Both the position numbers and the translations under genes were made by a program. This document shows, piece after piece, positions 1-26,747 of a DNA stretch of 37,500 nucleotides. The notes below the pieces were generated by a model. It was not told the origin of the DNA, made no database searches, and saw only the letters and a list, made by a program, of their open reading frames with translations. The stretch lies in the NCBI GenBank assembly GCA_009176605.1, contig SEYY01018778.1, forward strand, positions 67,501 through 105,000, read 5' to 3'. This DNA comes from Armadillidium nasatum (lineage: Eukaryota; Arthropoda; Malacostraca; Isopoda; Armadillidiidae). Each line of letters starts with the position of its first letter. Position 1 is the stretch's first letter.

Positions 1-15
1 ACCCTAATTTTATAT

Positions 16-89
16 ATATGTATGTATGTATGTATGTGTATATGTGTGTGTGTGTGTGTTTGTGTTTGTGTTTGCGTGTGCGTGTGCGT

Positions 90-148
<59 letters not shown>
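16..148. repeat. compound GT-rich microsatellite
   Basis: The array is layered: TATG units, then TG, TTTGTG, about five GTGCGT-type hexamers, and finally pure TG. The nested units suggest stepwise slippage from a single TG seed. No coding meaning is given to the Cys-Val repeat it would encode. Confidence 0.95.
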
Positions 149-150
<2 letters not shown>

Positions 151-372
151 AGCGGTTTCTCCTTGCGCTTAGCTCCGAATGACTCAGTCGTTAAACGAGT
201 ACATCAGTGGAGTGCTCTTGCTACTGATGGGAATAATCTCCGGCATCCGCGATAGGACTGGCCCAGCCAGCGGTATTCGCCGTGGGTCCTTGAAACCCAA
301 GGATCTCCCTCGAAAGATCCCACTGACAGGACGAAAGTCCTTCCTGGGGAAAGATGATTATTATTTATTAAA
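149..372. repeat. unidentified GC-richer segment, possible SINE-like repeat
   Basis: This block is clearly richer in G and C than its surroundings and ends in an ATT-rich tail (gattattatttatta), which resembles a retroposon tail. I see no convincing pol III B box and no second copy in the window. It could equally be unique DNA or the end of an unrecognised retrotransposon. Confidence 0.3.
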
Positions 373-1080
373 AATTAAAACTTTCCGTTTATTATAATGT
401 ATAACTAAGATGGTTAAAGCATTTGCACTTTTATTCTTATAACCATTTATTATACTTTATGATATGCTTGAAAGGCAGGAATGCAACACACACTAAAAAA
501 CTTCCACATGTATGTAACTATGTTAAGAAAAGAGTTGCGGGGACGATAAATTTTTCTACCAACTTTGGTCCTACTCAAAATCACGGAGGTTCCACAACTT
601 CGGCTCCGCACCCTTGTTAATTGGTAAGGAAATGTAGTGGTGTTACTGTTTAGTATCTACGTAGTTAAGATATTTTCAAAGTAATTATCTATGGGTATCG
701 GCTGGTTCATTTGCGAAGAGTAACGAAAAAAAGTAACGCCCATAATTTATCTATATGTATCGGCTGGTTCATTTGCAAAGAATAACGAATAAAGGTAACG
801 CACATAATTTTTTAAGTAACTATGAAAATCTCTGTATATAGAGGACTGCAGAATGAGCACCAAAACACTCGTCTCGTACAACAATTCTGTCTATTTCTCG
901 AATTATATCCCAAATTCTGATCTCAATTATATATGCTGGTATTTTATCACAACGATGTGAATTATTAGGTTATTTATTGGAACTCATGTCCTCAATGATT
1001 TGGTTCTCATGGTTGTGGGTAAGCTATTGCCGCCCAGTCACTTTAATTGACCTTTTTCTATATTATTTATGATAGGGCAT
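373..1080. other. AT-rich region without recognised gene
   Basis: No exon-like or transposon coding signal was found. The one structure seen is a two-copy tandem repeat near 680-805, listed separately. A short CT run at about 1089-1106 borders the RTE relic. Confidence 0.5.
683..806. repeat. two-unit tandem repeat, period 62 bp
   Basis: The string tatcggctggttcatttgc occurs at 696 and again at 758, and the following bases (aaga/aagagtaacga..., cataattt) also match with few changes. The copies are diverged at about one base in eight. Confidence 0.85.
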
Positions 1081-1084
1081 ACCC

Positions 1085-1985
1085 TTACTCTCTCTCTCTC
1101 TCTCTAATTTGCACATTTCTCATCCCATCTCTTCTACTCTTTCCCAGCATTGTTCTGAGGGATCTCATTTCAGCAGCCTGTATCCTGCTTCTTGACTTCG
1201 TGGTTGTCGTTCAACACTCCGCTGCATACATCAATATCGGTGGCAGAATAGTCTCAAAAATGATTTTCTTTACCTGTAAAGGTACGTTGAACATCCTTCA
1301 ACAATGGATAGTAAACCCCGTATTTGCTAATTCTCTGTGGTGTTGCTATCCACACCACCTCTCTCGAATACACTTCCAAGATACATAACATTCAACGTCT
1401 TCTATCCTCCTTCCATCGATCTCAATGTTCTCTCCCTCCCTCTCCTTATCAGGATCACGGTTTTGTCCTTTTCATCCTCAAGCCAGACACATCACAGCAC
1501 TCATTCCATTTTAGCTCTGTCTCTACATCTTTTCTATCAACACTCCGTAACAAAATATCGTCTGCATATGCAAAAATACCATGATCTGCTTCTTTCCAGT
1601 GCTCTTAAAATTTCTTAAATTTCTGAATAATCTTGTCCATTTAAGCAATGAACAGTACAGGTGACAACACACTACCTTGCTTCACCCCTGTTTTAACTTC
1701 AAACCATCTTTCTTTTTCGTGTCCAGTACGTAGTGTGCATGAACAGAACTCGTACAAGCTCTTTACTTCTCTCAACATTTTACCTGATGTTCCGAAGTTT
1801 CTTTCCAAATACCTCCACAAATTACTTCTGGGTACCGAATCAAAAGTTTTTTGCAAATCTATAAAAGCTATATTTACTCCGATGTTATATTCCCATGTCT
1901 TTTTAACTAATTGTCTCAAACCGAAGATAAGACCCGCTGTTCTTCTACTTTGTCTATAACCATGTTGCTCCTCACCCAGCTGTGG
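1085..1985 (-). pseudogene. RTE-type non-LTR retrotransposon, reverse transcriptase relic
   Basis: Read on the minus strand, the block starts near 1985 with EEQHGYRQ-like sequence, followed by FIDLQKTFDSVPR (RT motif with first catalytic Asp), GVKQGSVLSPVLF near 1650, and the AYADD catalytic box at about 1558-1572. Further on come LGS, a MYAAE segment and AAEMRSLRTMLGKSRRD near 1110-1180. That order and the AAEMR..LGK.RRD tail are typical of RTE-clade endonuclease/reverse transcriptases. Only 1641-1919 stays in one frame; the rest carries frameshifts and stops. The endonuclease domain is missing, so the copy is 5' truncated, and its truncated end lies next to an (ATT)n array. It is not a host gene. 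Confidence 0.85.
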
Positions 1986-1989
1986 CTTA

Positions 1990-1992
<3 letters not shown>

Positions 1993-2069
<77 letters not shown>

Positions 2070-2070
2070 T
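1993..2070. repeat. (ATT)n microsatellite
   Basis: Nearly perfect ATT units abut the 5'-truncated end of the RTE relic. Confidence 0.95.
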
Positions 2071-2663
2071 TGTTTGTGGGAAAATTTTGTGCTTAAATTA
2101 AAACCACAAATATTAAATGCACTTGGGCAACAAAAAATTGGAAAAAATTACTAAACTTATACTAAAAATAAACATGATATATTATGGCAATTGAGTATTT
2201 TTTAACCTTGAATGAAAATCTAAATACATGGACTAGAATAGGTACAAAAAAAATCATAAAATTCAATTTGAAAATAAATAATTTAACTTGGAGTTCTTTG
2301 CCATTTGAGTTAATTTACAGTTCATCTAAAGTTAACTGAAATTTACTTAAAACAAATTATATAGTTCTGAGACTAAAGTTATGGCATTAGTCTGTCAGAA
2401 ATGAAAGATTTTATGTGATGGAGATGAGAAAAGAGAAGTGTATTCCAAACTTCAAAGTTCAAATGAATGAAAGTAACCTAAAGGCGATTTTATCTTAGAA
2501 AAGAGCTAAACAGCAAAGAATGGTAATGAAAAATGAGGCTAAGCATTCAGTTGAAGAAAAATGATACAATAATTTGACATACCATTCATTGACGAATGAG
2601 ATATAACGCAAGCAACTGTGGCGACATAAACAAGTACTATAGGCGCCTCAATATACATTTGTA

Positions 2664-2666
<3 letters not shown>
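2071..2666. other. AT-rich DNA, nothing recognised
   Basis: Both strands were read. Stops are frequent and there is no transposon motif, tRNA-like structure or exon with paired splice sites. Confidence 0.5.
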
Positions 2667-2709
<43 letters not shown>

Positions 2710-2710
2710 T
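2667..2710. repeat. (AAT)n microsatellite
   Basis: About 14 perfect AAT units. Confidence 0.95.
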
Positions 2711-5109
<2,399 letters not shown>

Positions 5110-5649
5110 CTCATTAATTTATTTTTATTTAAGTGTGTCAGCTGTAATGAGGCGTATGTAGGCCAAACTGGTCTACAATTAAAAGTAGTGATTAATAAGC
5201 ATAGAGGAGTCCCCTTTAAAACAAATCCTTCCTCTTTAATCTCCTGTACATTCTGCCATAAAAGATCATGGAGATACACCACCCATTTTTCTTCTTCTAA
5301 TTTCTCTATTCTTTGCCTTCTTGATCGTAGGATTTTGAAGTTTTACATATAAAAACTCATTGCCCATCTTTAAATGATCAAGCTTCTTCTATTGTCCTTT
5401 TCACTCAATACCGAAGTCCTTTTTCCCAAATAAGTCCAGCCTTATTTATGTTCTTTCAATATTATTATTACTGCATTTTTTATTATTTTATTGCAATTAT
5501 TATTATTTTAAATATCATATAGATAGTTAATGAATTTATATTTTGATTGTATTTTAAAATAGAAATTTGTAAAATTCAGTTTGTGCTGAAGACGAACAGA
5601 GATACGGTGTTAAATGTTCACAGTGTATTTAATGAGTATGTGGAAACCC
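5110..5649 (+). pseudogene. Penelope-like element, GIY-YIG endonuclease fragment
   Basis: One plus-strand frame is open from about 5110 to the stop near 5351. It contains CVSCNEAYVGQTG followed by LQLKVVINKHR, which is the GIY-YIG-type core (YVGQT) and the first helix of the nuclease that ends Penelope-like retroelement proteins. The family usually has an Arg in the helix where this copy reads LKVVINKH, so activity is doubtful. Downstream, pieces such as FSSSNFSILC and a frame-shifted HCPSLNDQASS-like stretch (about 5355-5390) continue the usual C-terminal order. The reverse-transcriptase part is absent. From 5450 to 5649 lies AT-rich DNA that may be its 3' untranslated end. The Harbinger insertion starts immediately afterwards. 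Confidence 0.7.
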
Positions 5650-5652
5650 TTA

Positions 5653-6936
5653 GACGAAATGCACACTGAAGAAACTGGTTTCATGAAACGTGAAACTTTG
5701 GTATCGTGAAACCATTTGATTTAAAACATACAGGAATGAGCACACTAAGTTTCTTGAAACTGTAGTTTCATTTGGTTTTATTATACATGTTTCACGCAAC
5801 CAAAAAGATAGGTTTCGTTGAAACCAAATTTCAAGTGGTTTTATAGTTGTTTATATTTTCTTAACATTTCAGTTTTCATTATTGTGTTTTGTATGTTGTT
5901 CAGTTGTAAGTGTCAACTTTTTTAATTAAAATAGTGATTTAAAAAGTATTCAAATGATTGAATGTGTTGAAAGGTTTCCTTGTTTGTACAATATTAACAT
6001 AAAGGAATACAGCAACGAAAACGAAGTTCACAAGACATAGGCAAAACATTGCAAAAGAACAAGAGTACAGGTGAATGATATAAAAAGTCAAGCTTAGTAA
6101 ATAATGGTTTTTATTTCTAGAACATGTAATTTTCAAGCATGTAGCTCAACTTGATATTATATATTGTATAGCATTTTAAAGAAGTACCTACATTAACAAG
6201 CCATCACCTATCCTACTTCATTACTTTCAGTTACGTGTTGCCATTGGGAGTGATAGCAACCCCAGGCATTAGAAAATATTTGGCGAGGTTTTCTCTTATA
6301 CTTTTTGACTGATTTCAGTTGTAAAAGTAGATTTGGAAGGCCCGCATTTAGTTCAATGTTGATAGGTTGATTTCTTGCAGTAAGGTACTCTTTCATTTTG
6401 ACGAATGAAATTATTTAAGACACAAGCACTCTTTATTATAGACTCGACTGTTTCTTCAGGTCAACACATTGGCGTGTGAAACACTCGATTTGCTGTCAAC
6501 ATTACGAATGCGCATGTCGTTAAAAATTCTTCTTTCAGCATTTAGAATGACCCTTGGGTATGATCTCATTAAATATTGTTTTAAAGGAAATAAAAAAATA
6601 TGGAGTTTCGCTTTAGTTTCATTGTTTTCATCAAGACGTAGTGGTTCTGGTGGTGGTGTACCAAGACGCCTGCGTCGTTATTTCTTCCAAGATCTCTCAC
6701 ATCAACAGTAATAAAGTAATCGTCAGCGTCAGAACATGTCATTATTTGAACAGAATAATAGCCTTTATATTTAATATTTCGAGATCCAGCATTGTTAAAT
6801 TTTTAATCCTGACATGTTTCCCATCAATTGCTCCCATGATAATGAAACTGTCAGAAAAATAAAAATTGTTTCCTCTTTGTGCACTGAAACACGAAACTGG
6901 TTTCACGAAACCAGTTCCTTCAGTGTGCACAGTGCC
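5653..6936 (-). mobile_element. PIF/Harbinger DNA transposon, internally deleted
   Basis: The two ends are inverted copies: TGCACACTGAAGAAACTGG from 5660 and the complement of CCAGTTCCTTCAGTGTGCA ending at 6929, with seven further less-conserved bases outside each. The trinucleotide TTA flanks the element at 5650-5652 and 6937-6939, matching the TWA target duplication of PIF/Harbinger elements. At 1,284 bp it is much shorter than autonomous copies, which also carry a Myb/MADF-like second ORF not seen here. It encodes only a broken transposase on the minus strand. Subterminal GGTTTC/GAAACC motifs recur several times at both ends. Confidence 0.85.
6231..6925 (-). pseudogene. PIF/Harbinger (HARBI1-like) DDE transposase pseudogene
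   Basis: Minus-strand frames spell [15 protein letters not shown] (6800-6845; it holds the first catalytic Asp), then CSDADDYFITVDVRDLGRN (6690-6750), QYLMRSYPR and LNAERRIFN (6530-6585), EETVESIIKSACVLNNFIR (about 6400-6460) and a C-terminal ARNQPINIELNAGLPNLL segment. This is the order of HARBI1-type nucleases. Several frameshifts and stops separate the blocks. The stretch that should carry the second Asp (GDEAF-like) is deleted between HIFL and QYLM. The ENAFG-type block with the catalytic Glu is unrecognisable. The copy is therefore inactive. Confidence 0.85.
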
Positions 6937-6988
6937 TTAATATTGACTTTAGCCTTTCTAGTTAGATTAAGGTTCACTAGGAAAAAAG

Positions 6989-9784
<2,796 letters not shown>

Positions 9785-9804
9785 TAATAATAATAATAAT
9801 AATA

Positions 9805-9870
<66 letters not shown>

Positions 9871-10006
9871 TAAAAATGTGTAGTAGTAATTTTTGTAATA
9901 TTGAAATAAAAGAATTTAATAATAATAATAATAAGTAATAATAATAAGGATAATAATAAGGATAATAATAAGAATAATAATAATAATATAATAATAATAA
10001 ATAAAT
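9785..10006. repeat. (AAT)n microsatellite with degenerate tail
   Basis: Perfect AAT units up to about 9870, then a unique 45 bp break, then imperfect AAT/AAGGAT units from 9920 to 10006. Confidence 0.95.
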
Positions 10007-14213
<4,207 letters not shown>

Positions 14214-14374
14214 AATTAATTTAAGTGAATATTGACTATTCTACTCCTTCCTTATAATTAGATTTAATTTTCTTAACCTAAAATTTCAGTGGTTTTGACC
14301 TCTTTACAAATTTTAAGTAACCCCGGCCAGAGCCTCGGCAAAATTCCAGCCCCGGTCGGTCCCTATATACACGA
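14214..14374 (-). mobile_element. terminal fragment of the BED-finger hAT-like family (copy E)
   Basis: Its complement matches the left end of the element at 22700: GGGACCGACCGGGGCTGG, then CCGGGG-rich sequence, then the conserved aaagaggtcaaaa and ttaggttaagaaaatt blocks. Only about 160 bp of one end remains, adjoining the 5' end of Jockey-like copy 2. Confidence 0.7.
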
Positions 14375-15000
14375 GTTGCTGTGAAGTGAAAATTTTAGAA
14401 AGAAATAAATATTTCCTCGCTTCATCTATTTTATTGTACAAGCCTTGAAAGAGATTTATTTATTTACTTTTCGACGAAGAACCATGAGCGGTAGTGGCAA
14501 CGGTTTGGCAGCACGATCACGTCAATTAATACTTTTCAATCTGCGTTTAGAAAACTCATTCAAAAACATTTTAAAACTGCATACACAAATGCGTTGATCT
14601 TTTATCACTACACCTTCCTTTCTTCTGATTAATCCTACTACAGATAAAAGTTTTCTTCTATAATGGTCTAGAAACCAAAATGTTTCTGCTTTTCTTATAC
14701 TCCTTGTCATTTACTAAATGCTCTAACTTATTACTCATGGCCAAATGAATGAGATCATCATTCTATTCTTACAAAATCGAGAACAATTTCTCAGTTTAGG
14801 TCTATATTCATTAGATTTTTACTATCACACTATTTACTTTATGTGAAAGAAATATTAAAATAGTTTAGTTTCCTCAGAACAAAAAAGTGACCACCTCATC
14901 CTATTCTTTCCATCTTAAACAAATTCCTTCAGTTTTGGTAATAAAAATTCAAAAGTAAAATTTTTTCCATTTCAAACCCACACCGTACTAGTAATAGCAA
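14375..15000. other. AT-rich DNA, no supported gene
   Basis: A start codon in good context (agaaccatgagcgg, ATG at 14484) opens a 37-codon frame beginning MSGSGNGLAARSRQL. It has no splice donor and ends near 14597, so it is not called. A minus-strand frame at 14522-14710 also lacks support. Confidence 0.4.
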
Positions 15001-15015
15001 ATAATAATAATAATA

Positions 15016-15100
<85 letters not shown>

Positions 15101-15101
15101 C
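15001..15101. repeat. (AAT)n microsatellite
   Basis: About 33 AAT units with one AAATAAT irregularity near the start. Confidence 0.95.
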
Positions 15102-16475
<1,374 letters not shown>

Positions 16476-16480
16476 CTTAC

Positions 16481-16552
16481 CATTAATAGATAAAAAAGCG
16501 AGTAAGAAAATGCAAAAGGAAGAATCTTTTCCTCGAAACATTGCGGCCATGT
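16481..16552 (-). CDS. candidate first coding exon of a secreted or membrane protein
   Basis: On the minus strand the order is a TTTTGCAG acceptor (AG at 16554-16553), two bases, an ATG at 16550 in good context (acATGGcc), 23 codons, and a full-consensus donor G|GTAAGT (intron starts 16480). The peptide begins MAAMFRGKDSS, then a hydrophobic core FCIFLLAFLSI, then NG, which has the layout of a signal peptide. The intron phase after the exon is 1. The next exon was not found at lower coordinates. I do not recognise the protein. Seen: splice-like signals and hydrophobic pattern. Inferred: that it is a real exon. Chance splice motifs in AT-rich DNA are the main alternative. Confidence 0.45.
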
Positions 16553-17434
<882 letters not shown>

Positions 17435-17973
17435 GGATGGAGTGAAGTATCGGTATATTTTTAGGTATCGGAATCGGTATCGGCAAAAAATGACTATACC
17501 AAATTTTTTTAAAGTAACATTTTTTTGGAATGTTCAGTTTCTTTGACTGTAGAGTTTCGAATACAACGAAACATTGTTTTTCTTGATTTTCCAAATTTTC
17601 AATTAATTAATTATAAATTAACCGTTATTTACATTTTTTGGCTTATATTCTATATCTCTAACTACAGATCCGATTTTGGTTAAATTTGGAAAGTTAACTC
17701 TTTGTATAGCATAGATCAACTTGTTATACTTAATTACTTACCTGTTTAAATTATGTAATATTTGATTAATATTATATAATATTAAGCCACATCGCTTTCC
17801 GATAATTTTTTTTCCAGAACATTGATAATGTTGCTTTCCACAAAGAGTTTATGAAATGCACAAAACTGCCTTTCCATTTATTTTCACGCCATTTGTTTCG
17901 TTTTCTTAAATAGTTTATTTTTATCTTAATCCCTAATTTAATTCATAGTAACATGTAAAGATGGTAACCGATA

Positions 17974-19020
<1,047 letters not shown>

Positions 19021-19536
19021 TTAATTGGCTTGAAGATCAATGGAAAAGCAGTTTCGTGCATTTAAAAAAAATCCCTTTTAGTGGAAAGAAACATATCAAT
19101 GTTCTGGAAACAAAAACATCGGGAAGGGACGTAGCAAAATATTACGTAATAATAAAAAATTACATAATTTAATTTATGAAATAAATGAACAATTACATAT
19201 AACAACTTGTTCATTAACTCTTTGTCAACTGTCCTAATTTGACCATAATCGGATCTATAGTTACAGAGATATAGAATATAAGATAAATTAATTAATGGTT
19301 AATTAGTAATTAATTAATTGAAAATTTGTAAAATCAAGAAAAACAATGTTTCGTGGTATTCGAAATTCTACTGTCAAAGAAATTGAACATTCAAAAAAAT
19401 GTAAACCAACGAGGTTAGGTTACTTTAAAAATTTTGATATCGGTATTGGTCATTTTTTGATGATACCGATACCTGAAAGCTCAATGTCGATTACGATGTC
19501 TAAAAATATACGATACTTACCGACACTTCACTCCAT

Positions 19537-19955
<419 letters not shown>

Positions 19956-20110
19956 CCGTGTAAAAAATTAAGCCCTGTGAAGATTGGATCATTTCCAAGG
20001 GACTTCGGCAACCAAGGTTCCCTGACTGACCTTACCACTTTGGATTTCTTACTTTGGATTATGCTGAAAGGGAAAGTGTATTGAAATAAGCCATATATTT
20101 TCTAACAACT
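19956..20110 (+). pseudogene. mariner-like (IS630-Tc1-mariner) transposase fragment
   Basis: A plus frame reads IGSFPRDFGNQGSLTDLTTL and then DFLLWIMLKGKVY, followed by a stop. This aligns with the block WPARSPDLTPLDFFLWG..K..VY around the last catalytic Asp region of mariner-type transposases. The key SPDLTPLDFFLWG string appears as LTDLTTLDFLLWI, so it is recognisable but eroded. No TIRs were identified. Confidence 0.55.
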
Positions 20111-20187
20111 GAAAGTCAACATTCGGCATTCATTTAATGCTATGACTTCTAATGTGTTGACGGTAACCTTCCGTAACATGGAAAAGC

Positions 20188-22172
<1,985 letters not shown>

Positions 22173-22252
<80 letters not shown>
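22173..22252. repeat. (ATT)n microsatellite
   Basis: About 26 perfect ATT units. Confidence 0.95.
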
Positions 22253-22702
<450 letters not shown>

Positions 22703-23161
22703 ACCGACCGGGGCTGGAATTGGGCCGGGGTCACCCAAATTTGGCCGGGGCCGGGGTTATGGCCGGGGTTTCCTAAAATTTGTAAAGAGGTCAAAAGCAC
22801 TTAAATTTTAGGTTAAGAAAATTAGATATTTTATTTAAGGAAGGAGTAGAATAGGCAACATTCACTTAAATTAATGATTATATGCATTTTCTCTAAAAAA
22901 AAATCAGAAAATTACAGTTTTGTATATGTAAAGTTTAAAAAAAGTACAAAAATTAAAAACAATTATTCTAATTCATAATAGTGATTTAACACGTTTACCT
23001 AGGTAAGACCCAAAGGTAAAGTTTGAAAAAATTGTAAGATATAAAATTATCAATTTAACCTGTATTTATACATATCATTGTTATTTTATTGCATATGTAA
23101 CAAACTTGTATCATTTAGCTGCATTATTTAAAAATTATTATTGTTTATACTTTCAGTCAAT

Positions 23162-23416
23162 ATGGCTAAAAGATCAGCTTCTGCAGTATTTGAATACTTT
23201 ACAATGTTTCAGGATAGGCTCGAAATAGCTAAATGTAACATCTGCAGTCAGAAAATTAGAAGAGAACCTCCGGGTGCTACAAGTAAAAAAAATTTCAACC
23301 AAATCTTTTTGGAGTATCTAAAATCAAAACACAAAGATGAACATTCACTAGCAGAAAAGGAGCGGTCAAAAGAAACAGAAAAGAAAAAAATCTTAATTTT
23401 CTTATATTTTGTTTGA
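23162..23416 (+). CDS. BED-type zinc finger ORF of copy A (transposase N-terminus only)
   Basis: The frame starts MAKRSASAVFEYF, with ATG at 23162 because the other copies begin with the same MAKR; an in-frame ATG at 23141 is less likely. It continues FQDRLEIAKCNICSQKI, carrying the CxxC pair, then LEYLKSKHKDEH and a Lys/Glu-rich tail, 84 residues in all. BED fingers bind DNA in hAT transposases and bind near the element ends. Here the usual HL.SKH reads YL.SKH, so one zinc ligand may be lost; copies B and C keep HLKSKH. The catalytic domain is missing, and downstream is palindromic non-coding DNA. It could act only as a DNA-binding fragment if expressed. Confidence 0.6.
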   Translation: MAKRSASAVFEYFTMFQDRLEIAKCNICSQKIRREPPGATSKKNFNQIFLEYLKSKHKDEHSLAEKERSKETEKKKILIFLYFV

Positions 23417-23439
23417 ATTTTTTTTTATTATTTGACTGA

Positions 23440-24234
23440 TTGAGCTGAAATTTTCAAAGTATGTGAATTTTTTCACGAAGTTCTGAGTTGATTTGAGCAT
23501 TTTTTGAGTCTATAACGGTTTGAAACTTATTTGGACCCAAAGTTTGAAAAAAATGAATAACAGGGTCAAACCACTGGTCCACATGAGCTGAAAATTTAAC
23601 TGAATACCTTTGCCCCAATTTCTTGCATTGGTGGGAATAGATTTTTGATATCACGTCTAGAAAAAAAGTTAAGCACTTGAAAAAAAATTTGCAAAAATCG
23701 TACCCTTCTGGAGGAAAAAATTATTTAAAAAAAACGCTACCTACTATTTTTTTTTTTTTTTTTTTGTGAATATTGTTTAGAAGAGGAACAGGGCAACAAT
23801 TTTTATTTAGTGCATTTTTAAATGCCCTTTGTTTGAAGCGAGATATAGCCTCTCAAACTTTGGGAATTTTTGAAATTTGGCCAAAAATGGACCTTTTTGA
23901 AGGCTATATCTCAAAACCAACGAATCTCATCGAATAAAGTACATAGAGGAATTTGTAGCCCCACCCCTCCTCTATACACACCAAAAATAGGAAATGTTAT
24001 AGTTGTATTTTTTAAAAAAATTTTTGTCTGAAAAGGTGAATTTTTTTAGTTCAAAAAATTTTTTTTTCTATAGTTGGTCAGTTTTTGGCTTATAACATTT
24101 TTTCTATAACTCTGGAAACAAAAGTCTATTAGAGGTTTTTGTAGCCCATATAATTTTGAATAAATAGTCCAACTTTCAGCTCATTCTAAAAAGTGGTTTG
24201 GCACCGCCATTCTATTGAAAAAGGGTAAAATTTC

Positions 24235-24299
<65 letters not shown>

Positions 24300-24400
24300 T
24301 TTAACCGTAATAGACTCGGAAAAACGCTAGAAATGGACTTTTCTTACCGGTAAAAAATGTATATACACTGAAAGTTTCAGCAGAATCTGCTGAAAATTTA
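23440..24400. repeat. imperfect palindrome filling the interior of copy A
   Basis: Paired blocks are gagatatagcc at 23840-23850 with ggctatatctc at 23902-23912 (11 of 11), gagtctataacggtt at 23506-23520 with aaccgtaatagactc at 24303-24317 (14 of 15), and ggtcaaaccact near 23564-23575 with agtggtttggcacc at 24192-24205. The centre is near 23876. The arms are about 400-500 bp, the right one lengthened by the A-run. Confidence 0.75.
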
Positions 24401-24531
24401 AAAAAAAAAATTTTTTTGTATAATTTGCCATTTTTAACCCCAGCCGGCAAACCCGGTTTTTCCCTGATTTTTAGCCGGGGCCGGGGTCAGTAAAAATGGC
24501 CGGGGTTGGCCGGGGCCGGGACCCCGGTCGG

Positions 24532-25938
<1,407 letters not shown>

Positions 25939-26080
25939 AGTGGCTCAAACGGTAGAAGGATTTCCTCACGTGCTTGAGGGCGCCGGTTCGATCCCACTTG
26001 GGGATCCTAGGTATATACTACCTAGAAAAGTTCCTCTCCTCGAATAGGGCAATGCCCGTGAGATGTGAACTTTATTTAAA
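25939..26080 (+). mobile_element. tRNA-derived SINE, copy 2
   Basis: It matches SINE copy 1 almost base for base from tggctcaaacggtag to gagatgtgaactttattt. The B box GGTTCGATCCC is at 25985-25995. Unlike copy 1 it is followed by tttaaaaaac rather than (TA)n. A short repeat of its head (aaatggctcaaaa) lies just upstream at 25925. No clear target duplication was found. Confidence 0.8.
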
Positions 26081-26195
26081 AAACGAGATTTTAGACTGAA
26101 AAAGTTGTTCTTGTCATTTTCAGGGAATCATTTGAAACTTTAAATGTACGAAATCGGACAAGTTGAAAAAGCTCATTAATATTATTTTCATTATT

Positions 26196-26483
<288 letters not shown>

Positions 26484-26590
26484 CTTCGCAAAAACAAAAT
26501 ATTAAACTTTTATATATTTTGAATTGTTCGTTTAGAAATGTCAATGACTTTTAGCTTAAAATTGAAAATGATTCTTTGAAGTCAACAATG

Positions 26591-26747
<157 letters not shown>

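Noticed and set aside
5590-5615. Hammerhead-ribozyme-like CTGAAGA...GAA string at the end of the Penelope-like fragment
   Set aside because: There is no stem II between the two core strings and no flanking helices I and III could be drawn.
14484-14597. Short ORF beginning MSGSGNGLAARSRQL with a good start context
   Set aside because: Only 37 codons, runs into AT-rich DNA, no splice donor, no relative recognised.
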